The notes under the pieces are model-generated. The model saw only the letters and a program-made list of their open reading frames with translations, did no database searches and was not told the DNA's origin. 64,000 bases of DNA. It comes from Verrucomicrobiia bacterium (GTDB lineage: Bacteria > Verrucomicrobiota > Verrucomicrobiia > JABWAM01). The stretch is from the NCBI GenBank assembly GCA_020849895.1, contig JADZFN010000064.1, positions 1 to 64,000 of the forward strand, given 5' to 3'. The position numbers were made by a program, and so were the translations under genes. Positions 7,919 to 18,078 of the stretch are shown one piece after another (within the stretch, counting starts at the first letter, position 1; every line of letters starts with the position of its first letter).

Positions 7919-9733
7919 ATGAACTCCCTTCCGCCAACGTCCGAGGGCGCGCCGCGCCGGATCGGGTTGTGCACGTGGATGGTTTCCGCCGTGCTGCTTT
8001 CCCTCGTGGTGCACGTCGGAATCTGGTGCTGGCTGCAGGAGATCTATCTCCCGTATCGCCCGCTTCCTTCGAATGAAAAACTGCTCCTTCGGAAGTTCCA
8101 CGTGAAGCGCGTGGAAATCTCCGCGCGCTGGCTTCAGCCGCCTCCGCCTCCGCCGCCGCGCCCGAGCGAAGCGATCTCGCCGGACCGCGCCTCGCTTCCG
8201 CCCTCCGCAGAACCGCGCGTCTTCGCGCGCATGCTCGACGCGGCGCCGCCGTCGTCGCCGACGCTTCCGTCGGGGTCCCCTCCGCTTCCCGAGGAGAAGA
8301 CGCGCATCGCACTCGGCGCCGAATCCCTTCAGACTCCCGAGCTTTTTTCGCGGAGCGATTTCGAGAAGGCGCTCGCGCGGTCCTCGCTCCAGGCGCCGAA
8401 AGGCGTGGGGTCGGGCGCCGGCGCGGGGAAACCGTCGGGCGATGTCCCCGGCGCGGCGGTGGCCCCGAAGCCCAGCACCGGCGAGGCGGACCTGCCGACC
8501 TCGACGCGCCTCGGCCCGAGCCGGGGTCCCGAGACGGGCGACCCTGGGCGTTCCACCGGATGGTCGCGCCTCGACGATTTTCTCTTCGGCGCGCCGGGCG
8601 GCACGGGCCCCGCCGAAACGCCGCGCCCCGCGTTGAAGGCTTCGACCCGCGCGGCGCCTCCCAGCCTTCTGGACGATCCGCCTGTCGAGGCGCCGAAGTA
8701 CGATTCGCTCAACGAGTTTCTCGATGTGAGGCTTTTCACCCAGGAACGCCCGGGCCGCGACGGCGCGCGTGAAGGCTGGTTCCTCGTCCGCATCACGGCG
8801 AAGACGGGCAAAGAGCTCGAAGTCTTTCCGCGCGACGTGACCTGCGTCCTGGACATCTCCTCGAGCATCGGAGGTGGGCGGCTCGCGGCCTTTCGCCAAG
8901 GGCTGCTGGATTCGTTGGATCAGTTGAACCCGGACGATCGCGTGCGCCTCTACGCGTTTCGCGACCGCCTCAGCGCGTTTCGCGACGGCTGGGTTTCTGC
9001 GGCGAGACTCCCCCGCAGCGAGGTCCGCGACTGGCTCAACGCCCTGCGTTCCTCGGGCACGACCGACTTTTACGACGCCCTGCTCCCGTTGGTCGGGGCG
9101 TCCTCGGGGAAAAGCCGCATGGCGATCGGCTTCATCCTGAGCGACGGGATCCCCACCGTGGGGATGGTGGACAGCACGCAGATCATCAACCGCCTTTCCG
9201 AGAAGAACGACAACGCCGTGTCCCTCTTCTCGTTCAGTGCCGGGCCGGACGTGAACCGCTTTCTGCTCGACCTGCTGGCTTACCGCAATCAGGGCTGGCT
9301 GCGCCACGCGTCGCGGGCGGCGGATGCCGCCGGCGAGTTTTCCCGCTTGGCCCGCCAGGTGCGCTACCCGCTTTTCCTGAACCTGCGCTTCCGCTTCGCC
9401 GGCGTGGACGGCGCCCAGGTCTTTCCGCAAAACCTTCCGAACCTTTACCGCGACAGCCCGCTGCTGCTCTTCGGGCGCTACGCCCCCGGGCGCACCGAAG
9501 CCCTCAGCCTCCAGGTGCTCGGCGACAGCCTGCGAGGGACGAAGGAGCTGCTCGTCCGGCTTCCGATTCCTGAAAAGCCCACCGGCCCTGACTCGATCGC
9601 GGCGACGTGGGCACGCCAGAAGATTTACGATCTACTCAGCCGGATGACGGACTCGCCCGAAAATCAGGAAAAACTGCTCGATCAGGTCCGCGCGCTCGCC
9701 GACGAATACCAGGTGGAGACGCCGTACCGGTAG
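7919..9733 (+). CDS. Membrane-anchored VWA-domain protein with TonB-like N-terminus
   Basis: Single N-terminal TM (MVSAVLLSLVVHVGIWCWL), Pro-rich spacer (PPPPPPPRP), C-terminal von Willebrand A domain with MIDAS DISSS (VTCVLDISSSIGGGRL). Confidence 0.85.
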   Translation: MNSLPPTSEGAPRRIGLCTWMVSAVLLSLVVHVGIWCWLQEIYLPYRPLPSNEKLLLRKFHVKRVEISARWLQPPPPPPPRPSEAISPDRASLPPSAEPRVFARMLDAAPPSSPTLPSGSPPLPEEKTRIALGAESLQTPELFSRSDFEKALARSSLQAPKGVGSGAGAGKPSGDVPGAAVAPKPSTGEADLPTSTRLGPSRGPETGDPGRSTGWSRLDDFLFGAPGGTGPAETPRPALKASTRAAPPSLLDDPPVEAPKYDSLNEFLDVRLFTQERPGRDGAREGWFLVRITAKTGKELEVFPRDVTCVLDISSSIGGGRLAAFRQGLLDSLDQLNPDDRVRLYAFRDRLSAFRDGWVSAARLPRSEVRDWLNALRSSGTTDFYDALLPLVGASSGKSRMAIGFILSDGIPTVGMVDSTQIINRLSEKNDNAVSLFSFSAGPDVNRFLLDLLAYRNQGWLRHASRAADAAGEFSRLARQVRYPLFLNLRFRFAGVDGAQVFPQNLPNLYRDSPLLLFGRYAPGRTEALSLQVLGDSLRGTKELLVRLPIPEKPTGPDSIAATWARQKIYDLLSRMTDSPENQEKLLDQVRALADEYQVETPYR

Positions 9734-9802
9734 ACGGCGGAAGGTCTCCCGGGCGAATTTGGAGTTTTCAGGAGCGTCCGTGGGGTCTTACGCTCTCCGC
9801 TC

Positions 9803-11200
9803 ATGCCGCTGTTCCTTTTCAACACGCTCACCCGGAAGACCGAGGAGTTTCGGCCCATGGACCCCTCGGGACGAACAGTGACGATGTACTGCTGCGGTCC
9901 GACGGTGTACGACTCGGCGCACATCGGCAACTTTCGTGCGTTCGTGTCCCAGGACCTGCTCCGCCGGCGCCTCGAGGCGCACGGCTGGGAGGTGCGTCAC
10001 GTCATGAACATCACCGACGTGGAGGATAAGATCATCCGCGCGATCCACGCCTCGGGCGAACCGCTGGAAACCTTCACGCGACGGCATGAGAAGGCGTTTC
10101 TCGACGACTTCGATGCGCTCGGCTGCCGGCGTCCCGCCGTGATGCCCCGGGCGACGGAACACATTGCCGAGATCCTCGCGCTCGTGAAGCGGCTGGAGGA
10201 TCGCGGTGCGGCCTACGCCACGCCGGACGGATCGGTCTATTTTTCCATCGAGCGTTTTCCCGGCTACGGCAAGCTCTCGCGCCTCGATCGCGCGCAGCTC
10301 AAGCCCGGTGCGCGGGTGAACGCGGACGAGCACGCGCGCGAGGCCTACGGAGATTTTGCGCTCTGGAAGGCGTGGAGCGCGCGCGATGGCGTCGTGGCGT
10401 GGGAAAGCCCGTGGGGCAGGGGACGCCCCGGTTGGCACATCGAATGCTCCTGCATGAGCATGAAACATCTCGGCGAGACGCTCGATCTCCACTGCGGCGG
10501 CGAGGACCTCGTCTTTCCGCATCACGAAGACGAAATCGCGCAGAGCGAGGCGGCGACGGGCCGCCCGTTCGTGCGCTTCTGGGTGCATAACGCGCATCTG
10601 CTCGTCAACGGACAGAAGATGTCGAAGTCGGCGGGAAATTTTTTCACGGCGCGCGACCTGTTCGCAAGGGGGTACACCGGCCGAGAGCTCCGCTACGTGC
10701 TGCTCTCGGCGCACTATCGCCTGCCGCTGAACTTCACCCTCGAGGGGCTCGACGCCGCGCGGCAGGCCCTGGCCCGCCTCGACGCGTGGGAGGCCCGCCT
10801 CGGCGCGGCGGCGGGCGCGGCGGCGCTCCCCGCGCCGGGCGGAGCGCTCTGGAAGGAGTTCGGCGCAGCGCTCGACGACGACCTCAACATCTCGGCCGCG
10901 CTCGGCGCGTTGTTCGAAGCGTTGCGCGCCTCGAACCGTTCGCTCGACGAGGGCCAAACGACGGCGGCGGAAGCCGCGCGCGCGCTTTCCGACTGGCTGG
11001 CCGTCCGGGAGGCGTTGGGCCTGCCGGCGCCGCCGCTCGCCGAAGCGCCGTCCGACGTCGAGGCGCTCGCGCGAGAGCGCCAGACGGCGCGCGCCGTGAA
11101 GGACTGGAAACGCTCCGACGCGCTGCGCGCCGAGATCGCGAAGCGCGGGTGGGCCGTTAAGGATGCGACGGACGGTTTCCGCCTCACGCGCCAACCTTGA
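9803..11200 (+). CDS. cysS: Cysteinyl-tRNA synthetase
   Basis: [39 protein letters not shown] (HIGN), [50 protein letters not shown]. Confidence 0.98.
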   Translation: MPLFLFNTLTRKTEEFRPMDPSGRTVTMYCCGPTVYDSAHIGNFRAFVSQDLLRRRLEAHGWEVRHVMNITDVEDKIIRAIHASGEPLETFTRRHEKAFLDDFDALGCRRPAVMPRATEHIAEILALVKRLEDRGAAYATPDGSVYFSIERFPGYGKLSRLDRAQLKPGARVNADEHAREAYGDFALWKAWSARDGVVAWESPWGRGRPGWHIECSCMSMKHLGETLDLHCGGEDLVFPHHEDEIAQSEAATGRPFVRFWVHNAHLLVNGQKMSKSAGNFFTARDLFARGYTGRELRYVLLSAHYRLPLNFTLEGLDAARQALARLDAWEARLGAAAGAAALPAPGGALWKEFGAALDDDLNISAALGALFEALRASNRSLDEGQTTAAEAARALSDWLAVREALGLPAPPLAEAPSDVEALARERQTARAVKDWKRSDALRAEIAKRGWAVKDATDGFRLTRQP

Positions 11201-11265
11201 CACCGCGCCCGCGAGCCTGTTCCTTCTCTTATCCCGATTTCAACCACTCTTCCCGGAGATTTGTC

Positions 11266-12222
11266 ATGCCTGCCCAGTTCCCGTTCGATCCCGCGCTGTT
11301 CCTCCCCTTCCGCGACCAGAAGGTCTTGAAACGCGTCCGCGCCATCAAAAAGAAGGACATCGCCCGGCATCCGAACAAGAACTTCAAGATCCGTGTGATC
11401 GAGGATCAGGCGGCGTTCGGGTTCGCTTACGTCCTGGATCTCGTCGCGGGGATCAAACGCGCTCTCGATGAAGGGCGGCGGCACGTGATCATCCTGCCCG
11501 CGCCCAATCCGCAGTATGCGTTCGTGGCCGAAATGATCAACCGCCTCGGCATCCCCTGCCACCATGTTCATACCTTCAACATGGACGAGTATGCCGATCA
11601 GGACGGGAACACCGCTCCGCGCGATTGGAAAGGGGGCTTCCAATACTGGATGTGGCACGACCTCTTCTATCGCATCTCTCCGAAGCTTCGGATTCCCGAA
11701 AAACAGATCCATTTTCCGAGCACGAAGAACGTGGCCTCCTACAGCCGGATGCTGGAAGACCTCGGCGGCGCCGACATCTGCTACGGCGGCATCGGGTGGG
11801 CGGGGCACATCGCCTTTTTTGAGCCCCACCTCGGCGAGGAGTTCGGCGGCGACGTGGACGCCTACCTCGACGAAGGAGCTCGGATCGTGGACCTCCACCC
11901 GATCACCGTCTGTCAGAACAGCCTCTTCTGCGACTGCGGCTGCTCGGGCGATCTCGCCAACTGCCCTCCGAAGGCGGCGACGATCGGTCCCCGCGATCTC
12001 AAGAACTCGAAGCTCGTGAGCTTCTGGAACGGTTTCACCTATGGCGAGGTTTCATGGCAGCGCTTCATCACGCGCCTCGCGGCGCACGGCCCCGTGACCC
12101 CGATGGTGCCGGCGAGCATCCTCCAGGTGCTCAACTCCCAACTCACCCTTTCCGGCAACATCGCCGCCGACGTCGTCACCGAGAGCGGCGAGCGCCGCGT
12201 GGCGATCGAGTTCCCCCAATGA
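11266..12222 (+). CDS. Divergent glucosamine-6-phosphate deaminase/isomerase (NagB-like)
   Basis: FNMDEYADQDGN and GGIGWAGHIAFFEPH match NagB motifs (FNMDEY, G-G-G-GHIAFNEP); carries a CDCGCSGDLANC insertion. Confidence 0.8.
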   Translation: MPAQFPFDPALFLPFRDQKVLKRVRAIKKKDIARHPNKNFKIRVIEDQAAFGFAYVLDLVAGIKRALDEGRRHVIILPAPNPQYAFVAEMINRLGIPCHHVHTFNMDEYADQDGNTAPRDWKGGFQYWMWHDLFYRISPKLRIPEKQIHFPSTKNVASYSRMLEDLGGADICYGGIGWAGHIAFFEPHLGEEFGGDVDAYLDEGARIVDLHPITVCQNSLFCDCGCSGDLANCPPKAATIGPRDLKNSKLVSFWNGFTYGEVSWQRFITRLAAHGPVTPMVPASILQVLNSQLTLSGNIAADVVTESGERRVAIEFPQ

Positions 12223-12223
12223 C

Positions 12224-13033
12224 ATGAAGACCCTTCGATACGAACGCCTCTTCAACCGCAACGAACGCAGCGTCATCGTCGCGGTGGACCACTGCCTTTT
12301 CGACGGCCCGATCCCAGGGATGAGCGACCTGCCGGAGACGGTGAAGAAGATTGACCCCTGCGTGGACGGAGTCCTCCTCTCGCCAGGGATGATTCCGCAT
12401 TGCCGCCACGCCTTCAACTTCAAGGGCGCCCCGCTCGCGATCGCGCGGATCAATTGGTCCACCGTCTATTGTTTTCATTGGAACTATCGCGATGCGGCGA
12501 CGGTCCCCGCCTTCACCCCCGCGGAGGCGCTCCGCCTCGGCGCGGACGCGGTGCTGATCTCGCTCACGCTCGAGACGGGAAGCGAAGAGCGCGACGCACG
12601 CAACGTCGGGGTCTATCGTTCGATGAGTGAGGAGGCGAACCGCCTCGGGCTGCCGGTGATCGGGGAATACTTCCCCGCGCAGGCGGAACAGCTCACCCCG
12701 GAGCAGCTCCACAAGAAGGTGTTCGCCTGCGCCCGCGTGATCGCCGAGCTCGGCGCCGACTTGATCAAGACCTTTCACACCTGCCGCTTTCGCGAGGTGG
12801 TCGAAAGCTGTCCCGTGCCCGTGCTCGGCCTCGGCGCAAAAAAGACGCCGACGCAGCTCGAAGCCCTCAAGCTCGCCGAGACCGAGGTCGCCGACGGTGC
12901 GGGCGGCGTCGTGTTCGGCCGCAACGCCATCCAGGTTCCCGATCCTGGCGCCTTCCAGCGCGCGCTGTGCGACGTGGTGAAACGCGGTGTGTCCGCGACC
13001 GAAGCCGTCCGGAAGCACGGGCTGAAGGATTAG
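12224..13033 (+). CDS. Class I (DhnA/DeoC-LacD-type) aldolase family protein
   Basis: VIVAVDHCLFDGPIPGM, ELGADLIKTFHTCRF (Schiff-base Lys), GAGGVVFGRNAIQVPDPGAF phosphate-binding loop. Confidence 0.85.
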   Translation: MKTLRYERLFNRNERSVIVAVDHCLFDGPIPGMSDLPETVKKIDPCVDGVLLSPGMIPHCRHAFNFKGAPLAIARINWSTVYCFHWNYRDAATVPAFTPAEALRLGADAVLISLTLETGSEERDARNVGVYRSMSEEANRLGLPVIGEYFPAQAEQLTPEQLHKKVFACARVIAELGADLIKTFHTCRFREVVESCPVPVLGLGAKKTPTQLEALKLAETEVADGAGGVVFGRNAIQVPDPGAFQRALCDVVKRGVSATEAVRKHGLKD

Positions 13034-13075
13034 TTCAGGACTTCCTGCGGAAGCGGAACGCGGCGGCATCTCCGA

Positions 13076-14170
13076 TCAGTCGGCGCGCGGATCGGGTGTC
13101 CGGACGGGGATCGCCGTTTCAGGGCGGCGGAGCCATTCGCCGAGGAGCGTATGGGCGAGGGCGAGAAGGACGGGGCCGAGAAAAAGCCCGATGAATCCGA
13201 AGGAGAAAAGGCCGCCGAGCATGCCGAGCAGAACGAGAATGAACGAGAGGCGGCTTCCCCGGCTCACGATCCACGGACGCAGGACATTGTCAATTCCGCT
13301 GATCGCCAACACCCCCCACAGCGCCAGGAGAACTCCGTGCGTCGGACGCCCCTGGGCGAAGATCCAGATCACGACGGGAATCCAGATCAGCGGCGGTCCG
13401 CCGGGGATCACGGACGCAAAGAACGTGATCATCCCGAGCAGGACGGGAGCGGGAACGCCCGCAGCCCAGAAGCCGATTCCCGCAAGGATCCCCTGGGCGA
13501 GCGCGGTGCCGATCACCCCGTAGACGACGCCGTTCACCGTCCGGCCCGCGACTTCGAGGAGGCGTTGGGTGCGCTCGCCGATGATCCGCCGGCCGGCCTC
13601 GCCGGCGCGGCGCACGACGAGTTCCCCGTGGCGATAGAAGAACCAGGCGATGAGGACGCTGAGAGTCAGGTCCAGCACGCCGCGCCCGACGACCACTCCC
13701 TGCGCGAGAAGGAAGCCTTTCGATCGGGTGAGCAGACCGCGAAGCGATTGGAGGAGCGCCTCGCGATCGTGGGCCATCTCCGTCCAGCCACGATGCAGGT
13801 CGGAACCCGCAAAAGGAAGGCTCGCCAACCAGGCGGGAGGATCGGGAAGCCCTTCGCTGATCAACGCGCGAAGCGCGCCAATGGCGCGCGTCACGTTGTC
13901 CGCGAGGCTGACGCCCAGCACGACGAACGGGACGACGAGCACGAGCGCCACGAGGGCGACCATGAGGCTGGAGGCGAGCGCGCGGCGCCCGCCGCTGATG
14001 CGCAGCAACCCTTGATAGCCGGGCCACGTGGCGTAACAGAGGATCCCCGCCCAGAGCAAAGCCGAGAGGAACGGGCGCAGCACGAGAAAACAGCCGAGGA
14101 GGAGCAGGCCAAGCGCCGCGAGCCCTCCGTAGAGTTCCACGCGGCGGCCAAGCTGCGAATGGGGGTCCAC
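13076..14170 (-). CDS. AI-2E family transporter (PerM/YdiK-like)
   Basis: Multiple TMs; VIPGGPPLIWIPVVIWIFAQG and LRPWIVSRGSRLSFILVLLGMLGGLFSFGFIGLFLGPVLLAL are characteristic. GTG start at 14170 assumed; the ORF-track extension to 15436 is an antisense shadow of the UroD gene. Confidence 0.88.
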   Translation of the reverse strand: MDPHSQLGRRVELYGGLAALGLLLLGCFLVLRPFLSALLWAGILCYATWPGYQGLLRISGGRRALASSLMVALVALVLVVPFVVLGVSLADNVTRAIGALRALISEGLPDPPAWLASLPFAGSDLHRGWTEMAHDREALLQSLRGLLTRSKGFLLAQGVVVGRGVLDLTLSVLIAWFFYRHGELVVRRAGEAGRRIIGERTQRLLEVAGRTVNGVVYGVIGTALAQGILAGIGFWAAGVPAPVLLGMITFFASVIPGGPPLIWIPVVIWIFAQGRPTHGVLLALWGVLAISGIDNVLRPWIVSRGSRLSFILVLLGMLGGLFSFGFIGLFLGPVLLALAHTLLGEWLRRPETAIPVRTPDPRAD

Positions 14171-14260
14171 ACCGCCAGTATGGCGGGGAGAGCGCCGCGG
14201 CGCAAGATGCGCCCGAATCCCGAGCCTTGATCTGCTTGGGAAAACGGTTAGCATGGGGGC

Positions 14261-15514
14261 ATGACGCGACGCGAAAAGGTTCTTGCGGCTTTGGCGCACC
14301 GTTCGGGGCCGGTGCCGGTGGATTTCGGGAGCACGAGTGTCACCGGCATGCATGTCTCCAGCGTTGCCGCTCTGAGGGATCACTACGGGCTCGAGAAACG
14401 GCTCGTCAAGGTGCATGAGCCGTATCAGATGCTCGGCTGGATCGAGGACGACCTTCTCGATGCGGTGGGGATTGATACGACGGCGCCGATGCCGGCCGAC
14501 ACGCTCTTTGGCTTTGCGCCGAGGGACTGGAAGGAGTGGCGGACGCCCTGGGGACAGGACGTCCTCGTGCCTGGGAAGTTCCATACGAAGAAAGAGGGCG
14601 ACGACGTGGTGATCTACCCCAAAGGCGACACCGAGGTCCCGCCGAGCGGACGAATGCCCTCGAACGGATATTTTTTCGATTCGATCATCCGTCAGGTGCC
14701 GTGGGACGAAGAAAACCTGGACCCCGCCGACAACACCGAAGAGTTCACGCCGATCTCCGACGAAGCCTTGAGCGGTCTGAAATCGGGGGTGACGTGCGCG
14801 AAGGCCACCGGCCGCGCGATCGTCGTGGGGATCGGCGGAACGGGCTTCGGCGACATCGCCTTGGTGCCGGCGCCCTCCCTCCGATACCCGAAAGGGATTC
14901 GCGACGTGACGGAGTGGTATGTCTCCGTGGCGACGCGCCGCGATTACGTCAAGGCGATCTTCGACCGCCAGCTCGAAGTCGCCCTGGCGAATCTGCAGAA
15001 AGCGCACGGCGTTCTCGGCGATTCGTTCGATGTGCTTTACGTGTGCGGCACCGATTTCGGCACGCAGACGAGCCAGTTCTGTTCGGCGGCGACGTTCCGT
15101 GAACTCTGGCTCCCGTACTATCGAGCGATCAACGACTGGGTGCATCGGAACACCGCATGGAAGACTTTCAAACATTCCTGTGGCGCCATCGTCCCGTTTC
15201 TGCCGAGCCTCATCGAGGCGGGGTTCGACATCATCAATCCGGTGCAATGTTCCGCGACGGGGATGGAGGCCCAGGGGCTGAAGGAACGCTTCGGAGACCA
15301 AATTGTTTTCTGGGGCGGCGGCGTGGACACCCAGCGGGTGCTCCCCTTCGGAACGAAAGAGGAGGTTCGACGCCAGGTCCTGGAGCGATGCGAGATCTTT
15401 GCGAAAGGCGGCGGATTCGTTTTCGACACGATCCACAACGTGCAGGCGCTCACTCCCGTGGAAAACCTCGTGACGATGTTCGACGCGGTGCGGGAATTCA
15501 ACGGCGCGCGATAA
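14261..15514 (+). CDS. Uroporphyrinogen decarboxylase-family (methyltransferase-like) protein
   Basis: MTRREKVLAALAHRSGPVPVDFG, FKHSCGAIVPFLPSLIEAGFDIINPVQCSATGM, FWGGGVDTQRVLPFGTKEEVRRQV typical of UroD-superfamily proteins. Confidence 0.88.
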   Translation: MTRREKVLAALAHRSGPVPVDFGSTSVTGMHVSSVAALRDHYGLEKRLVKVHEPYQMLGWIEDDLLDAVGIDTTAPMPADTLFGFAPRDWKEWRTPWGQDVLVPGKFHTKKEGDDVVIYPKGDTEVPPSGRMPSNGYFFDSIIRQVPWDEENLDPADNTEEFTPISDEALSGLKSGVTCAKATGRAIVVGIGGTGFGDIALVPAPSLRYPKGIRDVTEWYVSVATRRDYVKAIFDRQLEVALANLQKAHGVLGDSFDVLYVCGTDFGTQTSQFCSAATFRELWLPYYRAINDWVHRNTAWKTFKHSCGAIVPFLPSLIEAGFDIINPVQCSATGMEAQGLKERFGDQIVFWGGGVDTQRVLPFGTKEEVRRQVLERCEIFAKGGGFVFDTIHNVQALTPVENLVTMFDAVREFNGAR

Positions 15515-15594
15515 GGCGTCGGATCAACCGACGGAACGCGCACGTTTCGGACGAAGGGGCGCGGCGCCCTTGTCGAGCGCCGGAAGGCCGCGCT

Positions 15595-17883
15595 TCAAAA
15601 GTGGGGATTGACCTCGGAGATGTGAGGGATTCCGCCCGCCCATTCCGGAGTGGCTTCGACGAACGGGGAATTTCCCGCGCCGACGAGAGGGGGATGGTCG
15701 TGAAACGACTGCCAGGCGGCGAATGTGCGTTTCTGCGTCGCGCCGGGCGCGAGGCGGAGGGTCGCTTCGAAGACCGGTTCTTCCGCGAACTCATACGGAT
15801 GCGCCTCGTCCGCCGCGCCGACAGGGCGAGAATCCATGAGGAGAAACGTTCCGGAGAGCGGGTTCCGGCGCAGGATGGGCGACGAGACCAGGCGGTTGAC
15901 CGCGAGGCCCGCCAGCCCCTTTTCCCCCAGAAACCCGATCCCTTCCGAGCCGAGGTGGTGGACGTTGTGAAAGACGCGGAGCGGTTCCGAGGCGAGGCGC
16001 GTATCGCCTTCCGCAACCATGACGCAGCGGGCCGACTTGCCGAAGGTTTTCGGATCCAGGCGGTAAGCGCCCGGAGAAAGGAACTGGAACCGTCGGTGGC
16101 CGAAGCGCACGCGCGCCTGACAGCAGAGGAGATCGCCGGTGACGACCCACGCGCGATGGACGGGGACTTCGCCGACCGGATAGCGACACTCGACGCGCAC
16201 GCCCCACGCCCCGATTTCCCAACTGAACGCGGTGAGCGTCTCGTCGCAAAGCGGTGCGTCCTGCCATGCGGTGGCCAGTTCGATCCGGCCGAAGGCCGCA
16301 AACGGCGAGAAACCGTCCACGCACCATTCGGCGAGATGGCCTCCGTTGAGCGCATCGAATCGGATGTGCCCTCTTGGGGTGCGGATCGTGAGACCGGTTT
16401 CGTCTTGACGGACCCGAAGGCCTCGAGCGCGTTGGATCGCAGGGAAGGCGACCAGCGTGTGGCGCCCCGCGGGGAGCGGGCCTTTCAGCCAGAGCTGATG
16501 CGTGCGCGCAAGAGAGGCGATGCGGCAGGGCGCTTCTTCGGTCCAGGCCTTGCTCAACAATCGGTTTCTGGAAAAAATCGCATAGCCGGCGGGCGCACGA
16601 GGATGGCGAAAAGGGACGGGCCACCATCCGGACGGAAGGGCCTTGCGAAGGAGAAGCGTGTCCGCGCCGAATGCGGCGGGGAACCGGACGTTGAACGCTT
16701 TGACGACGCGGTTCGCGCGATCGAGGAGCTGCTGCTTGATTGTGAGCTCCTCGCCCCCTGAGCGGTGCGCACTGCAGAAGCTGATGAGGACGTCCTTCGT
16801 GCGAGGCAGAAGCTGGTCTTCGGGCGTGGAGAGGTCGCGAAGGTGTTGCCAGGCTCGCGCGGCGGTGAAGGCGTGCGAATAGCTCTCCTGATCGCTCATC
16901 CGATGCGGATCCTTGCGACCGGAAAGCGCGGCGCCGGCTGATCCGTGCCAGCCGCAGGCGTCCACGAGACGGGTGAGATCGTTTTTCGTGTAGTCGCGGC
17001 CATCCACCAGCTCCAGCGTCCCCGCAGGCTTGTGGCGGCGCAGCGTTTCGCGCCCCGTGATGAACCGGTGTCCGGCGGCCTGGAGCGCGTCGAGGATGCG
17101 GTCCCACGCGGCGAGCTTCTCGGGATCCACAAGGTTTTTGCGCGAGCCGATTTCGAATGTCCCCATTTGGACCTCCTGCACTTTCGCGACGTGGAGATTG
17201 AAATGCTCCCAATCGCCGACCTCGATGACGAGCGGCGTTCGCGTGCAGCGGTCGAGGACGAGCGCAGGATCCGAGTCGTAAGCTGCGGGATTCTGGGCGA
17301 AATTGAGGATGCCCGCCTTTTCGCCACGGCGGCGACGGTCGGCGAAACGGCTGGTCGGCAGGCCGATGATCTTTCGCGCCCCCGCTCCCTTCAGGAGATA
17401 GATTTTTCCCGTGACGGCCTCCTCCATCTCGGCTGCGTTGCGGAAGTTGAGGCTGTCGCAGATCGTGTAGCGGAATCCGGCGTCGAGGAGCGCGGCGGGC
17501 ATCCCCCGGTTGAGCATGGATTCGGCGGGCCAGTATCCGTCGGCAGCGACGCCGAACGCTTTTCGGCAAACGGCCTGAGCCAAGGCGAGGTTGGCGACGT
17601 TGCCCGCGGGAACGTTGCCCTGGAAGTTGTGCGACCAGCCGCCTAGGGCGACCTCGATCCGTCCATCCTCAAGCAGGCCGCGCACCCGGCGGAGGAACTC
17701 GGGCTGCTCGTGCAACATCCATTCCACGTCCTGTCCTCCGAACTGGAGTGTGATCTGCGCGGAGGGATGCCGATCGAGCACATCGAGGGTGGCGGCATAC
17801 ATCTCGACGAGGAAAGGCCATTCCTTGACCTGACGGCGTCCCCATTGGAGAGAGCCGTGCCACATGAGCATGATGTCGGACAT
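15595..17883 (-). CDS. Glycoside hydrolase family 57-like protein
   Basis: 762 aa; QPEFLRRVRGLLEDGRIEVALGGWSH, GYWPAESMLNRGMPAALLDAGFRYTICDS (cf. GH57 nucleophile motif G-[FY]-W-L-P-E). No signal peptide seen. Confidence 0.6.
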   Translation of the reverse strand: MSDIMLMWHGSLQWGRRQVKEWPFLVEMYAATLDVLDRHPSAQITLQFGGQDVEWMLHEQPEFLRRVRGLLEDGRIEVALGGWSHNFQGNVPAGNVANLALAQAVCRKAFGVAADGYWPAESMLNRGMPAALLDAGFRYTICDSLNFRNAAEMEEAVTGKIYLLKGAGARKIIGLPTSRFADRRRRGEKAGILNFAQNPAAYDSDPALVLDRCTRTPLVIEVGDWEHFNLHVAKVQEVQMGTFEIGSRKNLVDPEKLAAWDRILDALQAAGHRFITGRETLRRHKPAGTLELVDGRDYTKNDLTRLVDACGWHGSAGAALSGRKDPHRMSDQESYSHAFTAARAWQHLRDLSTPEDQLLPRTKDVLISFCSAHRSGGEELTIKQQLLDRANRVVKAFNVRFPAAFGADTLLLRKALPSGWWPVPFRHPRAPAGYAIFSRNRLLSKAWTEEAPCRIASLARTHQLWLKGPLPAGRHTLVAFPAIQRARGLRVRQDETGLTIRTPRGHIRFDALNGGHLAEWCVDGFSPFAAFGRIELATAWQDAPLCDETLTAFSWEIGAWGVRVECRYPVGEVPVHRAWVVTGDLLCCQARVRFGHRRFQFLSPGAYRLDPKTFGKSARCVMVAEGDTRLASEPLRVFHNVHHLGSEGIGFLGEKGLAGLAVNRLVSSPILRRNPLSGTFLLMDSRPVGAADEAHPYEFAEEPVFEATLRLAPGATQKRTFAAWQSFHDHPPLVGAGNSPFVEATPEWAGGIPHISEVNPHF

Positions 17884-18078
17884 GAAGACCGCAGGCTACC
17901 CGGTTCGGGAGAGAACGTCGAATTCGCGATTCTGATTTCCTGGAGGAATCAGAGGCCGTCTCCCTGTTGCTCAGAAGTGGGGCAACGCATGGCAGGAAGC
18001 CGACGGGATCCATGGACATGGCGAAATGGAGGAAGGGTTCATCGCGCCGGTGATGATCCGCATGCGCCAGGAAAACCG

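Noticed and set aside
7595-9430. 611-aa minus-strand ORF
   Set aside because: Antisense shadow of the VWA protein and intergenic repeat.
14171-15436. N-terminal part of ORF 13076..15436 (-)
   Set aside because: Antisense to the well-supported UroD-family gene; no recognisable domain. Only the AI-2E part (13076-14170) is kept.
15791-17569. 592-aa minus-strand ORF in another frame of the GH57-like gene
   Set aside because: Same-strand frame shadow (RRRP-rich); the 762-aa frame has clear domain motifs.
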